Origin: Caproiciproducens galactitolivorans
GTDB lineage: Bacteria > Bacillota > Clostridia > Oscillospirales > Acutalibacteraceae
Reading direction: 5' to 3'
NCBI RefSeq assembly: GCF_026672255.1
Contig: NZ_JAPOHA010000002.1
Location: 162,553 to 226,552 of the forward strand
Length of the DNA: 64,000 bases
Shown here in pieces: positions 8,269 through 17,908 of the stretch. The notes under the pieces are model-generated. The model had not been told where the DNA came from. It did no database searches and saw only the letters and a program-made list of their open reading frames with translations. Within the stretch, counting starts at the first letter, position 1, and the number at the start of each line of letters is the position of its first letter. The position numbers and the translations under genes were made by a program.

Positions 8269-9284
8269 TGCATACACTTATGATACGTGTGGAAAACAAA
8301 ATGAAAAAATCGCAGGCATATAGTGCATATATTATGCTGCTTCTGCTGGTAATAATCAATCTGCTGATTCAGGGAGCGGGCTTTGCAAATGTATCCACCA
8401 TCAATTCTTTGTTCCTGGTGAACACGCCGCTGATTTTAGCGACGATCGCGCAGGCAGTTGTGATTTTTTGCGGAGGTATTGACTTATCCATCGGTGCGAC
8501 GATCTCGGTGGTGAATGCGTTTGCCATTACGGCGGGGCAATATATGCCGGTCCCCCTTGCATGGGCGGGAGCGTTTTTGATCGCCGTGCTGCTCGGAGCC
8601 GTAAAAGGCAGTATTGCGGCTTATTTGCGTGTCCCTGCAATTCTTGCGACATTTGCAATCTCCACTTTACTGGAAGGGGTAGCGCTGTTGATCCTTCCGA
8701 ATCCGGGCGGATCGATACCATCCTCGATTTACAGCGTATACGGGGGAGTGTTTGCCGGCTTTATTCCGATTTCCGCTCTTGTGATCGCGGTCGTTTTAAT
8801 CGGATACGGAATCGTGAACAGGCGCCCGCTGGGCGCCCAAATCAAAGCGGCCGGTGCGAATCCGCGAAGTTTATTCATTGCAGGCGTTTCTGTGGAGCGG
8901 ACCAAGATGAAGGCATATGTCGCCTCCGGTATTATCACCGGAATAGCGGGTTTGTGCCTGACGGCGTTAGCCTCTTCAGGCGATCCGAAAATTGGCAACG
9001 CCCTGTCCTTAAATTCAATTGCGGCCACCATATTGGGCGGGGTGGATTTAAGCGGAGGCTGGGGAACCGTCGGAGGGGCGGCAGCCGGAGCATTGTTTTT
9101 GGGAATAGTAAACAATATTATCTTTTTTGTATTCAACAATATCATTCACAGCTCTACTTTTGCGGGAATAAAACTCAGTTATCTGCAGCAACTGCTCACG
9201 AATATTATTATTATCCTTGGCTTAAGCAGCTCGCTCTTGACACACCTGAAAAAAAGAACGGAAAAGGAGGAGAAGGATAAATGA
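8265..9284 (+). CDS. Sugar ABC transporter permease 1 (RbsC family)
   Basis: The 339-residue protein is almost entirely hydrophobic with about eight to ten predicted membrane segments. It carries the family's conserved loops, VIFCGGIDLSIGA near residue 65 and NSIAATILGGVDLSGG near residue 250 (the coupling region to the ATPase). It overlaps the ATPase stop (ATGA) and the following permease start (ATGA). With the second permease it should form a heterodimeric channel. A basic C-terminal tail (KKRTEKEEKDK) faces the cytoplasm. Confidence 0.9.
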   Translation: MMHTLMIRVENKMKKSQAYSAYIMLLLLVIINLLIQGAGFANVSTINSLFLVNTPLILATIAQAVVIFCGGIDLSIGATISVVNAFAITAGQYMPVPLAWAGAFLIAVLLGAVKGSIAAYLRVPAILATFAISTLLEGVALLILPNPGGSIPSSIYSVYGGVFAGFIPISALVIAVVLIGYGIVNRRPLGAQIKAAGANPRSLFIAGVSVERTKMKAYVASGIITGIAGLCLTALASSGDPKIGNALSLNSIAATILGGVDLSGGWGTVGGAAAGALFLGIVNNIIFFVFNNIIHSSTFAGIKLSYLQQLLTNIIIILGLSSSLLTHLKKRTEKEEKDK

Positions 9285-10252
9285 AATTCAAGGCAATGGA
9301 TAAGAAAACCATACCGGGTGTCTTTCATAACAACACTTTTATAGGGCTTGTACTGATTGCCGTCATGTTTCTGTTTGGCCTGACTGTGAATCATAATTTC
9401 CTTTCTCCTAAAAGTCTGGAAAATATATTTACAAATGCTTCTCTGCTTGCTTTCGCATCTTTAGGCCAGACTCTGGTTATCATTTCGGGCGGCGTTGATA
9501 TGTCGATTGCGTCCTGTATCTCGTTCGGTGCGGTTGCATCGGCTTTGATCATGAAAGGCTCAAACGCCAATATACCGCAGGCGCTTCTTGTACTTGTTAT
9601 AACCGGGCTGCTGGTGGGGGTCGTAAACGCACTGGGCATTATTTATGCAAATATCGCTCCGCTCGTAATGACTCTTGCGGTGTCCAATGTACTCAATGTC
9701 ATACAACTGATTATCTGCAACGGGTCCCCCACCGGATCGCTGGCGCCCGCCGTAGGATTTCTCGGAAAATATAAGCTGGTATCGGTTCTATCGATGATTA
9801 CTTTTTTGCTGATTATCGCCGCGATTTTCGTGTACTTTGGCTTAAAGCATAATAACTACGCAAAGCAGCTTTTCGCAGTCGGCAACAATCGCAATGCCGC
9901 TCTGCTCGCGGGAATCAATGTAAATAAAGTAATCGTGATTACTTATATTATTTCGGCTATACTTGGCTGCCTGACCGGGATGCTGCTGCTGGGATACGTA
10001 AACTTTCCTTACATCAATATGGGCGCCTCCTATGGCATGCTGACCGTTGCCGCGGTTGTTATCGGCGGAGCATCCTTTGCAGGTGGAAAAGGAAACTTTT
10101 TAGGCACCATTATCGGGTCCTTGGTTCTTGTTAACTTGTCCAACATTCTGGTTGCCATTCAATTGAACGATGCAGTCAAAAATGTGATTAACGGATTGGT
10201 ACTGCTGATGATTCTGGTTTTCTATACCAGGGAAAAAGCAATCCGGCAGTGA
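9281..10252 (+). CDS. Sugar ABC transporter permease 2 (RbsC family)
   Basis: The 323-residue hydrophobic protein is paralogous to the preceding permease. It has VIISGGVDMSIASCI near residues 66-80 and a later glycine-rich VIGGASFAGGKGNFLG coupling segment near residue 260. About eight to ten membrane helices are expected. Its start overlaps the first permease's stop by four bases. Two distinct permease genes per importer occur in several Clostridial monosaccharide and polyol systems. Confidence 0.9.
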   Translation: MKFKAMDKKTIPGVFHNNTFIGLVLIAVMFLFGLTVNHNFLSPKSLENIFTNASLLAFASLGQTLVIISGGVDMSIASCISFGAVASALIMKGSNANIPQALLVLVITGLLVGVVNALGIIYANIAPLVMTLAVSNVLNVIQLIICNGSPTGSLAPAVGFLGKYKLVSVLSMITFLLIIAAIFVYFGLKHNNYAKQLFAVGNNRNAALLAGINVNKVIVITYIISAILGCLTGMLLLGYVNFPYINMGASYGMLTVAAVVIGGASFAGGKGNFLGTIIGSLVLVNLSNILVAIQLNDAVKNVINGLVLLMILVFYTREKAIRQ

Positions 10253-10330
10253 AAGGGCGGAAGACAATTCACAAATTGCTGTCTGACAACTTAACCATTG
10301 ATTCCTAAGCATTTAGAAAGGATGGAGAAC

Positions 10331-11146
10331 ATGCATAAAAGAATTATCGCGGTGAATTCAAACTGTTACCATGGTTTTACCATTGATGAAGCAATCGATG
10401 GCGTTAAGGCGGCCGGATTTCACTATATTGAGTTGACGGCCACCAAAGGGTGGACGGAGCACGTATTTCCGACGCACAGCTTTTCCGAACTGGTAAGAGT
10501 TAAGAACAAACTGGAAGCTGCCGGGCTTAATCCAATCGCAATGAGTGGACATTGCAATCTAATGGACCAGGAGCGAATCGGAGATTTTATTCTGAATATG
10601 GAACTGGCGGATTTTTTTGGATGCAAATACATCGTATCTTCCATCGGCGAAGCGCATCTGAATGACAAGGTGTGTTTGTCCAATATCGAAGCCGCAGAGA
10701 ATATCAGAACACTGGTCCCCTATTTAAAGAAGCATCATTTAAAGCTTGTCCTGGAAACCCACGGCGATCATGGCACAGGCGTTATTCTGAAGCAAATTGT
10801 GGATTTGGTTGGATCCGAACTGGTTTCCATCAATTACGATACCGGAAACGTTGTTTTCTATGGGAATGCCAATATCAAAGAAGATCTGGAGGCCTGCATA
10901 AAAGAAGTAGGATATGTACATTTGAAAGATAAAAAGGGAGCAGCAAAGGAATGGAATTTTCCTGCTATTGGGGAGGGAAATATCAATATGCCGATGATCT
11001 TCGATACGCTGGAGAAGGAAAACAACTTTTGTCCGTTTAGCATTGAGATCGAGTTTACCCAGGCCGGCCCTAAAAATCTGGCGGAGGTAAACAAAGCCGT
11101 AAAAGCATCTTACGACTATCTTGCGGCATATGGCTTTGTGATTTGA
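10331..11146 (+). CDS. Sugar phosphate isomerase/epimerase family protein (xylose-isomerase-like TIM barrel)
   Basis: The 271-residue protein shows the AP endonuclease 2/xylose isomerase-like barrel. The expected metal ligands are visible: Glu in LVLETHGDHG, Asp in SINYDTGNV, His in YVHLKDK and Glu in SIEIEF. Members epimerise or dehydrate free or keto sugars (IolE, IolI, KduI-like activities) and include the C-glycoside lyase subunit DgpC and 3-keto-glycoside lyases. I choose ATG 10331 because AAAGGATGGAG is then a well-placed ribosome site; ATG 10322 overlaps it. It follows the permeases and precedes a Gfo/Idh dehydrogenase, the usual partner in oxidise-then-cleave or oxidise-then-epimerise pathways. 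The reaction is unassigned. Confidence 0.85.
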   Translation: MHKRIIAVNSNCYHGFTIDEAIDGVKAAGFHYIELTATKGWTEHVFPTHSFSELVRVKNKLEAAGLNPIAMSGHCNLMDQERIGDFILNMELADFFGCKYIVSSIGEAHLNDKVCLSNIEAAENIRTLVPYLKKHHLKLVLETHGDHGTGVILKQIVDLVGSELVSINYDTGNVVFYGNANIKEDLEACIKEVGYVHLKDKKGAAKEWNFPAIGEGNINMPMIFDTLEKENNFCPFSIEIEFTQAGPKNLAEVNKAVKASYDYLAAYGFVI

Positions 11147-11211
11147 ACCGGTTGAACAGATGAAATACTTACTGGAAACACTTAATACGGCATAAAACAG
11201 GAGGTTATTGT

Positions 11212-12195
11212 GTGATTAAAGTTGGCTTGGTCGGTCTCGGAGGAATGGGAACCGTCCATTGGAACAATTATAAATATATAGAAGACTGCAGGGTCGTCGC
11301 GGCGGTAGGAAATTCAGAAAATGATATAAGAAACGCAAAAAGCTGGGATATTCCTCTGTTTTCCGATGTCAATGAAATGCTGGATCAGACGGAGGTGGAT
11401 GTTGTTGATATCTGCACGCCAACCTTCCTGCACTACGAGCATGCCAAAAAGTCCCTGAGCAGGGGGATCCATACATTTATAGAAAAACCGATTGCCCTGC
11501 ACAAGATTCAAGCCGAGGAACTGTATCAACTGGCGCAGGAGAAGGGTGCCATCCTTTTAGTCGGGCAGGCCGTACGATTTAGCAAACAGAATGCGTTGTT
11601 AAAAGAACTGGTACGGACAGAAAAATATGGGAAAGTATTGGACGCATATTTTGAACGCCTGTCCGCCGCCCCGCGCTGGGCCGTTGGAGGCTGGATGTTC
11701 GACAAATCAAAAAGCGGTCTTCTGGTATTTGACCTTCATATCCATGATCTTGATTTAATCGTCAGTATTTTCGGCAAACCGCTCAGTTATTCTTATACAA
11801 GCGCGGGAAATAAAAATAAAGCATATAAGGAGCAGTACCGTTTTACATACAAATATGGTGACTTCAACATTTCCGCAGAAGCGGCCTGGTTTAACGCGAG
11901 CATTCCCTTCATGGCAAGATGGCGCGTATATTTTGAAAATGCAGTGGTAATTAATGACGGGGTCACGGTAACCGCTTATCAGTTTGACCATGATCCCTAT
12001 GTCTTTGATACCGAGGAAGTGAATAAGATACCAACCGGCATTAATGTGCCGCCGACAGAAATGTATCTGAACGAATTGAATCACTTTATATCTTGTATAC
12101 GCGAAAACAAGAAATCGGATATCATTAAAAAAGAAGAAATTTTTAATGTACTTGAAATCCTGGAGGATGTCTCTTTCCATAGTGAAAATGAATAA
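11212..12195 (+). CDS. Gfo/Idh/MocA-family NAD(P)-dependent oxidoreductase
   Basis: The 327-residue protein begins with a Rossmann fold (VGLVGLGGMGTVH, residues 4-16), has the conserved EKP motif (FIEKPIALH, near residue 93) and a DLHIHDLD segment near residue 175 with the catalytic His/Asp pair of the family. Relatives oxidise hydroxyls on sugars, inositols and glycosides, often at C3, with NAD. It starts at GTG 11212 behind a perfect AGGAGG. It is the last gene of the locus, closed by two terminators. Together with the barrel enzyme it suggests a keto-sugar intermediate; substrate unknown. Confidence 0.88.
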   Translation: MIKVGLVGLGGMGTVHWNNYKYIEDCRVVAAVGNSENDIRNAKSWDIPLFSDVNEMLDQTEVDVVDICTPTFLHYEHAKKSLSRGIHTFIEKPIALHKIQAEELYQLAQEKGAILLVGQAVRFSKQNALLKELVRTEKYGKVLDAYFERLSAAPRWAVGGWMFDKSKSGLLVFDLHIHDLDLIVSIFGKPLSYSYTSAGNKNKAYKEQYRFTYKYGDFNISAEAAWFNASIPFMARWRVYFENAVVINDGVTVTAYQFDHDPYVFDTEEVNKIPTGINVPPTEMYLNELNHFISCIRENKKSDIIKKEEIFNVLEILEDVSFHSENE

Positions 12196-12265
12196 AATCC
12201 GAATAAACAGTTTTTCATAGATATTTCTTCCTCGGATTTTTTCTCTGGAAATAACCATCAAAAGT

Positions 12266-12297
12266 GCCGTTTGGGCCTAACCCTAAACGGCGCTTTG
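12266..12297 (+). terminator. Intrinsic terminator after the dehydrogenase gene
   Basis: GCCGTTTGGG pairs with CCC-T-AAACGGC (one bulged T) around a CCTAA loop. Only a short CTTTGT tract follows. Confidence 0.6.
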
Positions 12298-12307
12298 TCT
12301 ACAATCT

Positions 12308-12351
12308 AAAACAATATGAGCCATACCCGGAGGTATGGCTCATATTGTTTT
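12308..12351. terminator. Bidirectional terminator between converging operons
   Basis: A perfect 20-bp stem (12308-12327 with 12332-12351) with a four-base loop, flanked by AAAA and TTTT, lies between the plus-strand transporter locus and the minus-strand surface-protein gene. It can stop transcription from both sides. Confidence 0.85.
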
Positions 12352-12501
12352 CGCAGAGAAATAGTACGGCAGGCCATGTACACAACAGAACGTCCCAATT
12401 TCCGGTTTTCCCCGGTTGCCCGGGCGGCCGTTGGCGCCTTCATTGGACGAAAGCTATATCGGTGCTCCCGGATTACGGATACGATTCAGATGTATAAAAT
12501 T

Positions 12502-14487
12502 CTACGAGATTTTTACAATGCATTGCCTTACTGCGTTTTCACCGGGCATTTGGGTGTAGATTCCGGTTTCTTCGCCGGATTTGCCGGTGGCGGTGATTTT
12601 GAAATAGTAGTCGCTGCCGCTCTTTTGGACAAACTGCGTTTTGAACACGCTGCCGTTGCCCACGGTGAACTGCGGGGTTGCGGTGCTCGCGCTTAAAACG
12701 GTCATTTTGAAGATATAGGAAGCTCCTTTTTTCATTGAGAAAGTCATCGTGGTGTCGGATTTTACGGAAGGACCGGCATTTGCCGTAAATGAAGCGCCCT
12801 CGCTCCCCATGCGGGTGGTAATCACCGCGCTGCCCTGCTTCAGGCGCGTGATGCGAAACAGGTAGCCGCCCGTGGTTTTCCGCAGGTAGCTGACGGAAAC
12901 CGCCGCCGCATTGCCGGAGGAGGCCGTCGGCGCGGTGGAAGAGCCGATTCTTACGAGGTAGATGTATGTATTCCGCTGACCGAAATCATAGGTCCCGGTG
13001 GTATCAAGGTTGAAGCTCTTTGCCGGGCTTAGTATCGCGCCGAGGGAAATAAAAGTGTATCCATGGGCGGAAGCAAAGGTTTGCGCCGCGGTGTTTTCAT
13101 ATCCCATAATAGAGGCGATGTTGCCCCCGAAGAGCGCCTCTCTGTCGATGTCCGTAACGCTCGCCGGGATGGTGATGCTGTTTATCTTGCATTCCGGGAA
13201 AACTCCGGGTTCGATACGCTTTACGCCTTCGGGGATTACGACGGTCTTTAAAGAGCTGCAGTGGGAAAACGTCTCGCTTTCAATGGTGGTCAGTCCCGCT
13301 GAAAGGGTTGCGCTGGTCAGACCGGAGCAGCCCGCGAAAGCGGAGGAATTCAAAGTGGTTACGCTGTTCGGCAGCACAATGCTTTGCAGGGCCGAGCAGC
13401 CTAAAAATGCGCTGTCGCCGATGGTCTGCAGGCCATCCGGCAGCGTGATGGATTTCAGATTGTTGCAGAGCTCGAAGGCGCCGTCGCCGATTGCTTTCAG
13501 GCCCTTCGCGAGCTGCACGTCCTGCAGAGCGTAATCCTGAAGAAAGACTTGGTTGTTTAATTGCTGAAGGCTTGCAGGGACAGAAACGCTCTTAAGGTGG
13601 AAGCAGTAACCGAAGGCGCTATCGCCCATACTGGTCAGGTTTCCCGGCAGGGTGACGGCGGTGAGATCGGAGCCCTCAAACGCATGGTCATCGATGGTGG
13701 TCAGGCTGTCGGGCAGCGAAATCCCGGTCAGGCTGCCGTCGTACTGAAACGCATACCCTTTGATTTCCGTTACTCCCTCTGAAACGGTGAGATGGGTCAA
13801 GGTCTGATTGTCTGCAAAAGCCGAGTTGCCGATGATGCGCACACCGGAGGGGAGAGTGACGAGGGCGTCGCTCCCCTTGTAAGTGAGGAGAACTCCGTTT
13901 AAAACAACAAAGGGGGAGGGATTGTTGTTTAGAAAGGCGGTGTTTTCAAACGCGCCGCTCCCAAAATCCGTCAGCGTTTCCGGAGCGGTAACGGTTGAAA
14001 GATTGGTACAGTCTTTGAACGCGCCGTCGCCGACTTTTGTTACGCTTTGCGGAATGTTAATGCTTGTAAGCATGGAACCGTCAAACGTGAAGTTTTGAAT
14101 CGCTTTCAGTCCTTCTGGCAGCGTAACGGTAGTCAGGCCGGTGTTGGAAAATGCGCCGGTTTCAATATCCGTAACGCTGTCGGGAATCACGATGCTGCCC
14201 AGATTCAGACAGCTCCCAAATGCGCCGCTTTCGATGGAGGTAACTCCTTCGGGAATGGTAACGGAAGTTACCGTTCTGTTGTTGAAAAATGCGCTCCCCC
14301 CAATAGCGGTCACGCCGTCGGGAATCACAACTTCGCTTTCCGCGCCGTTGTATCGGGTGAGAACCCCGCTGCCGTCAATGACGAAATCGCTGCTGGAATC
14401 GGCTGCGAAAGCAGCCGTGCCGGTAAAGATGCTGATGACAAGGAATGCCGCGAGGAAAAGTGCGGTGAATTTTCCGGTTCTTTTCAT
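12502..14487 (-). CDS. Secreted BspA-type leucine-rich-repeat surface protein with duplicated C-terminal module
   Basis: The 661-residue product has a signal peptide (MKRTGKFTALFLAAFLVISI, cleavage near AFA-ADSS). About eighteen 23-residue LRR_5 repeats follow (pattern LPxGLxxIGDxAFxxCxxLxxI, residues about 45-470). Next comes a 170-residue C-terminal module that itself looks like two related beta-sandwich units (residues about 490-570 and 575-661). There is no LPXTG anchor, so it is probably secreted or held non-covalently. Repeat proteins of this kind bind host or matrix proteins or carbohydrates. It starts with a TAGGAAGAG ribosome site. The adjacent gene is its paralogue with the same C-terminal module. 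Confidence 0.88.
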   Translation of the reverse strand: MKRTGKFTALFLAAFLVISIFTGTAAFAADSSSDFVIDGSGVLTRYNGAESEVVIPDGVTAIGGSAFFNNRTVTSVTIPEGVTSIESGAFGSCLNLGSIVIPDSVTDIETGAFSNTGLTTVTLPEGLKAIQNFTFDGSMLTSINIPQSVTKVGDGAFKDCTNLSTVTAPETLTDFGSGAFENTAFLNNNPSPFVVLNGVLLTYKGSDALVTLPSGVRIIGNSAFADNQTLTHLTVSEGVTEIKGYAFQYDGSLTGISLPDSLTTIDDHAFEGSDLTAVTLPGNLTSMGDSAFGYCFHLKSVSVPASLQQLNNQVFLQDYALQDVQLAKGLKAIGDGAFELCNNLKSITLPDGLQTIGDSAFLGCSALQSIVLPNSVTTLNSSAFAGCSGLTSATLSAGLTTIESETFSHCSSLKTVVIPEGVKRIEPGVFPECKINSITIPASVTDIDREALFGGNIASIMGYENTAAQTFASAHGYTFISLGAILSPAKSFNLDTTGTYDFGQRNTYIYLVRIGSSTAPTASSGNAAAVSVSYLRKTTGGYLFRITRLKQGSAVITTRMGSEGASFTANAGPSVKSDTTMTFSMKKGASYIFKMTVLSASTATPQFTVGNGSVFKTQFVQKSGSDYYFKITATGKSGEETGIYTQMPGENAVRQCIVKIS

Positions 14488-14650
14488 ATTGTCTCTTCCT
14501 AACTCAATTTGTTTTTAAAACTATAATCGGTATCTAACCATTATGAAAAATATGGATGTTTCTTATAACTCACAATAATTTCTATCGGTATATTAATTTG
14601 CAAGTGAGTTCTCTTCGCCGGAATAGGGGGCAATCCTCCCAGCCGAATTA

Positions 14651-17612
14651 TTAAGCAATTTTCACGATACAGTGCCTTACTGCGTTTTCACCGGGCATGG
14701 TAGTGTAGATCCCGGTCTCATCCCCGGAGTTGCCGGTGGCGGTAATTTTAAAGTAATAGTCATTTCCGGATTTTTTGACATACTGCGTCTGGAATACGGA
14801 GCCGTTGCCCACTGAAAACTGTGGAACGGCGGTGCTGGCGCTGAGTGCAGTCATTCTGAATGTGTAGGTCGCTCCTTTTTTCAGCGCAAACGACATCGTC
14901 GTGTCCGACTGGACGGAAGGACCTGCCTGCGCCGTAAAGGAGATACTGTCGGAACCGACTGTCGTGGTGATTTTGGAAGTTCCCTGTGCAAGGCGGTTGA
15001 TGCGGAACAAATATCCGGCGGGGGTCTTCTTCTCGAAGCTCACGGAGACTGCGGCCGGGTTGCTGGAAGAAACCTTCGGAACGGTGGAAGAAGAAGTCCA
15101 TACCATGTAGCAATAGGTTTTCCCGCTGCCGAAATCGTAAGTTCCGTAGGTGTCCAGACTGAACTTCGGAAGTGGAGTTCCGACCACGCCGAGTGAGACG
15201 AACTTCGCTCCGCTGTTGTTTGTGTAGTACTGCGCCGCCGTATTCTCATAGCCCCGGACGGTCAGGCGGGACTCGATATTCTGGAACGCGGAGGAATCAA
15301 TAAAAGCGATGCCCTTCGGGATGGTGATGGTGTCAAATGTATAGCAGTTGTAGAAGGCAAGAGAATCGATTTTGGTAACGGTTTCCGGCAGCGTCACGTT
15401 GGCCAGCTTTTTGCAGTCGGCGAAGGCGCTGCTCTGAATCTCGGTTAGTTGGTTCGGGATGTGGATTTCGGTCAGGCTTTCGCAACCGTTGAAGGCGGCG
15501 TTGCCGATCTCGGTGATGCTGTCCGGCAGAATAACGCCGTCGAGGTGGGTGCAGCTTTCGAACGTGGCGAGCGGGATGCTCCGGATACCATCTTCAATGA
15601 AGGCCGTCGTGAGATTTTCACAGTCGAAGAAGGTGTTTGTGCCGAATTCCGCGAGGCTTGCGGGCAGGGAGACCTTCTGGAGGGAAGAGCAGAACGAGAA
15701 AGCGTAATCTCCCAGATGAATCAGGCCGTCCGGCAGCGCTGCTTCCGTTACCTTTGTGCGGATAAAGGCCTGTTTCCCGATGCTTTGCAGGCTGCTCGGG
15801 AACGTGATGCCGGTCAAGTTCGAACACTGAAAGAAGGCTTCGTCGCCAATGCTCCGGAGGCCCTCCGGCAAAGTCACCTGCGTGAGCGCCGTGTTATTTT
15901 TGAAAGCGGCAGCGGCGATCTTCGTGACCCCGTCCGGAATCACGACCGACGCAGCGTTTCCGCGGTAGGAAAGAAGCACGCCGTTGAAGATCATCATGTC
16001 GCCCGCGAAGTTCTGATCCCAAGGGGTTCCCTCGAAAATGGATGTTCCGAAGTCGGTTACGCTTGGGGACATGGTGACGCTGGTCAGATTCGGGCAGCCG
16101 TAGAAAGCGTGATCGTCAATTTCTTTGAGCTGCTCCGGGAAAACGATCTCTGTCAGCTTGGTGTCGGCGAAGGCATAGGCCCCGATTTTGGTCAGACCGT
16201 TCGGCAGGTTGATTTCAGCGAGGGGCTCGTCCGCAAATGCCCGGTCGTCGATTTCCCGCAGACTGGAGGGTATTGATGGAAGTCAGCCCCGAGGAAAGGG
16301 TCACGTTGTTCAGATTGGAACTGCCCTGAAAGGCGCTGCCGCCCAGGCTGGTCACGGAATCGGGAAGGGTGATTTTCGTAAGGCTGTTACAGTACGAGAA
16401 TGCCCTGTCGCCAATGGTCTGCAGGCCGTCCGGCAGTGTAAAGGACTTGAAGGAGCTGCAGTTCCCAAAGGCATAACTGCCAATCCCTTTTAGGCCCTTC
16501 GTAAGCTGCACATTTTCAAGGGAGGTACATTGGTAAAAGGTGCTGTCTCCGAGCTGCTGCAGGCTCGCGGGGATGGACGCGCTTTTCAGGGATGCACAGT
16601 TAGAAAAGACGCTGCCGCCGAGACTCACAAGATGGCTCGGCAGAGTAACCGAGGTCAAGCCGGTCTCCTTGAACGCATTGCTCCCAATCTTTATCATGCT
16701 GTCGGGCAGGGAAACCGAAGCAAGATTCGTGTCGTATTCAAACGCATTGTCGCCGATTTCCGTTACCCCTTCGGGGATTGTGATCCCCGTCAGGGACAGA
16801 TTGCCGGAGAAAGCATTCTGATTGATTTTGCGCACGGTTTCGGGAATGGTGGCGTTCCCAAGCCCTCCCCGGGTCGCAATCAGAATCCCGCCCACGACGA
16901 TAAAATTGGAGGGATAATTCTGTACCCAGGCGGTTCTCTCAAATGCATCCGTGCCGAATGTCTCCGGCGTTCCGGCAAAAGTGACGTTTTCGAGGGAACT
17001 GCAGTCGGAAAAAGCATTGTCGCCGATCGCGGTCACGCTCTTAGGAATACGGATACTCGTCAGCTTTGTATTTCGGAATGTACGGCTTCGGATCTCCGTC
17101 AAGCCTTCCGGCAGATTGATCGATGCCAATCCGGACCAGTCGAAAGCTTCGCCCCCGATTTTCGTGACACTGTCCGGCAGTGTAAGACGGTTAAGCTTCG
17201 AGCAGCCTTTAAAAGCATCAAAACCGATGCTGGTGATTCCATTTCCAAGGGTAACGGAGGAAAGGCTAATACAGGACTGAAAAGCCTCCTTTCCGATGGA
17301 AGTCACACTGTCCGGAATCGTGGCGGAAGTCAGGGAATAATCTGAAGAAAACGCATCGTCTCCAATTGAGGTCACGCCATCAGGAATTATTACGGAAATC
17401 AGGTCGATTTTATTGGCAAACGCTCCGTTTCCAATCGCGGTCACGCCGTCCGGGATGACGACGTCTCCGCCGCTTCCGTTGTATTTGGTCAGGACCCCGT
17501 TGCTGTCGATTTGAAAATCACCGGTCGCCGCGTACGCAGCCACATTGGAAAAGATGCTGATGAGAATGGTAAATGCTAAAAGAACCGCGGTAAATTTTGC
17601 TGACCGTTTCAT
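14651..17612 (-). pseudogene. Frameshifted BspA-type leucine-rich-repeat gene, apparent fusion of two paralogues
   Basis: The 5' part (17612 down to about 16270) encodes a signal peptide (MKRSAKFTAVLLAFTILISI) and repeats up to LSSGLTSI, then runs out of frame into a short nonsense tail ending at 16215. The 3' part resumes in another frame at IPSSLREIDD near 16280 and continues to 14651 with more repeats and the same C-terminal module as the neighbour. The 3' part aligns with the neighbour from about its residue 95 onward, including the NGVLL-Y-G block. That block occurs again in the 5' part (VVGGILIATRG). The gene therefore looks like unequal recombination between two tandem paralogues that lost the reading frame. 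A sequencing error alone would not explain the repeated block. The ribosome site AAAGGTGG is intact, so a truncated secreted protein of 465 residues may still be made. Confidence 0.8.
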
Positions 17613-17908
17613 AGTTCCACCTTTATCCCCTTTTTAGTTCATAATTTATTCATTATTATTATACGGTTAGCAAATTTTTCTTTCAATGCACAATAACTTC
17701 CAATAAATATTCCTTTTTTATGAAAATCCGGATTTATAGGATGTTATTCCCCGCCAAAAAAACCGATCGCCCGCGGGATCGCGGAGTTTTTATAAATTTT
17801 ATAAATCCAGCAAGAAATTAACTGCTATTTTTTATGAAAAAACAGACAAACTATCTGGGAAGAGGTGCGAATGTCTGAAGGGTTTCTTAAATTAAGGAGG
17901 AGCTTCAA
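17613..17908. other. Divergent intergenic region between repeat-protein and glucan-synthase genes
   Basis: About 300 AT-rich bases separate two divergently transcribed genes, so promoters for both should lie here. A short CGATC/GATCG stem flanked by T runs is visible near 17763-17780. I could not pick a convincing -35/-10 pair on either strand. Confidence 0.4.

Noticed and set aside
15449-16276. A 275-codon open frame on the plus strand opposite the repeat gene
   Set aside because: It is antisense to the leucine-rich repeats, has no ribosome site, and its repeated sequence follows from the repeats on the other strand.
16530-17345. A 271-codon plus-strand frame opposite the second repeat gene
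   Set aside because: It is a mirror of the 23-residue repeat periodicity and codes for no recognisable protein.
12502-17612. Regular repeats that could suggest a CRISPR array
   Set aside because: The repeats are 69-base degenerate coding units in frame with a leucine-rich repeat protein, with no identical repeat or spacer structure. No CRISPR array was seen anywhere in the window.
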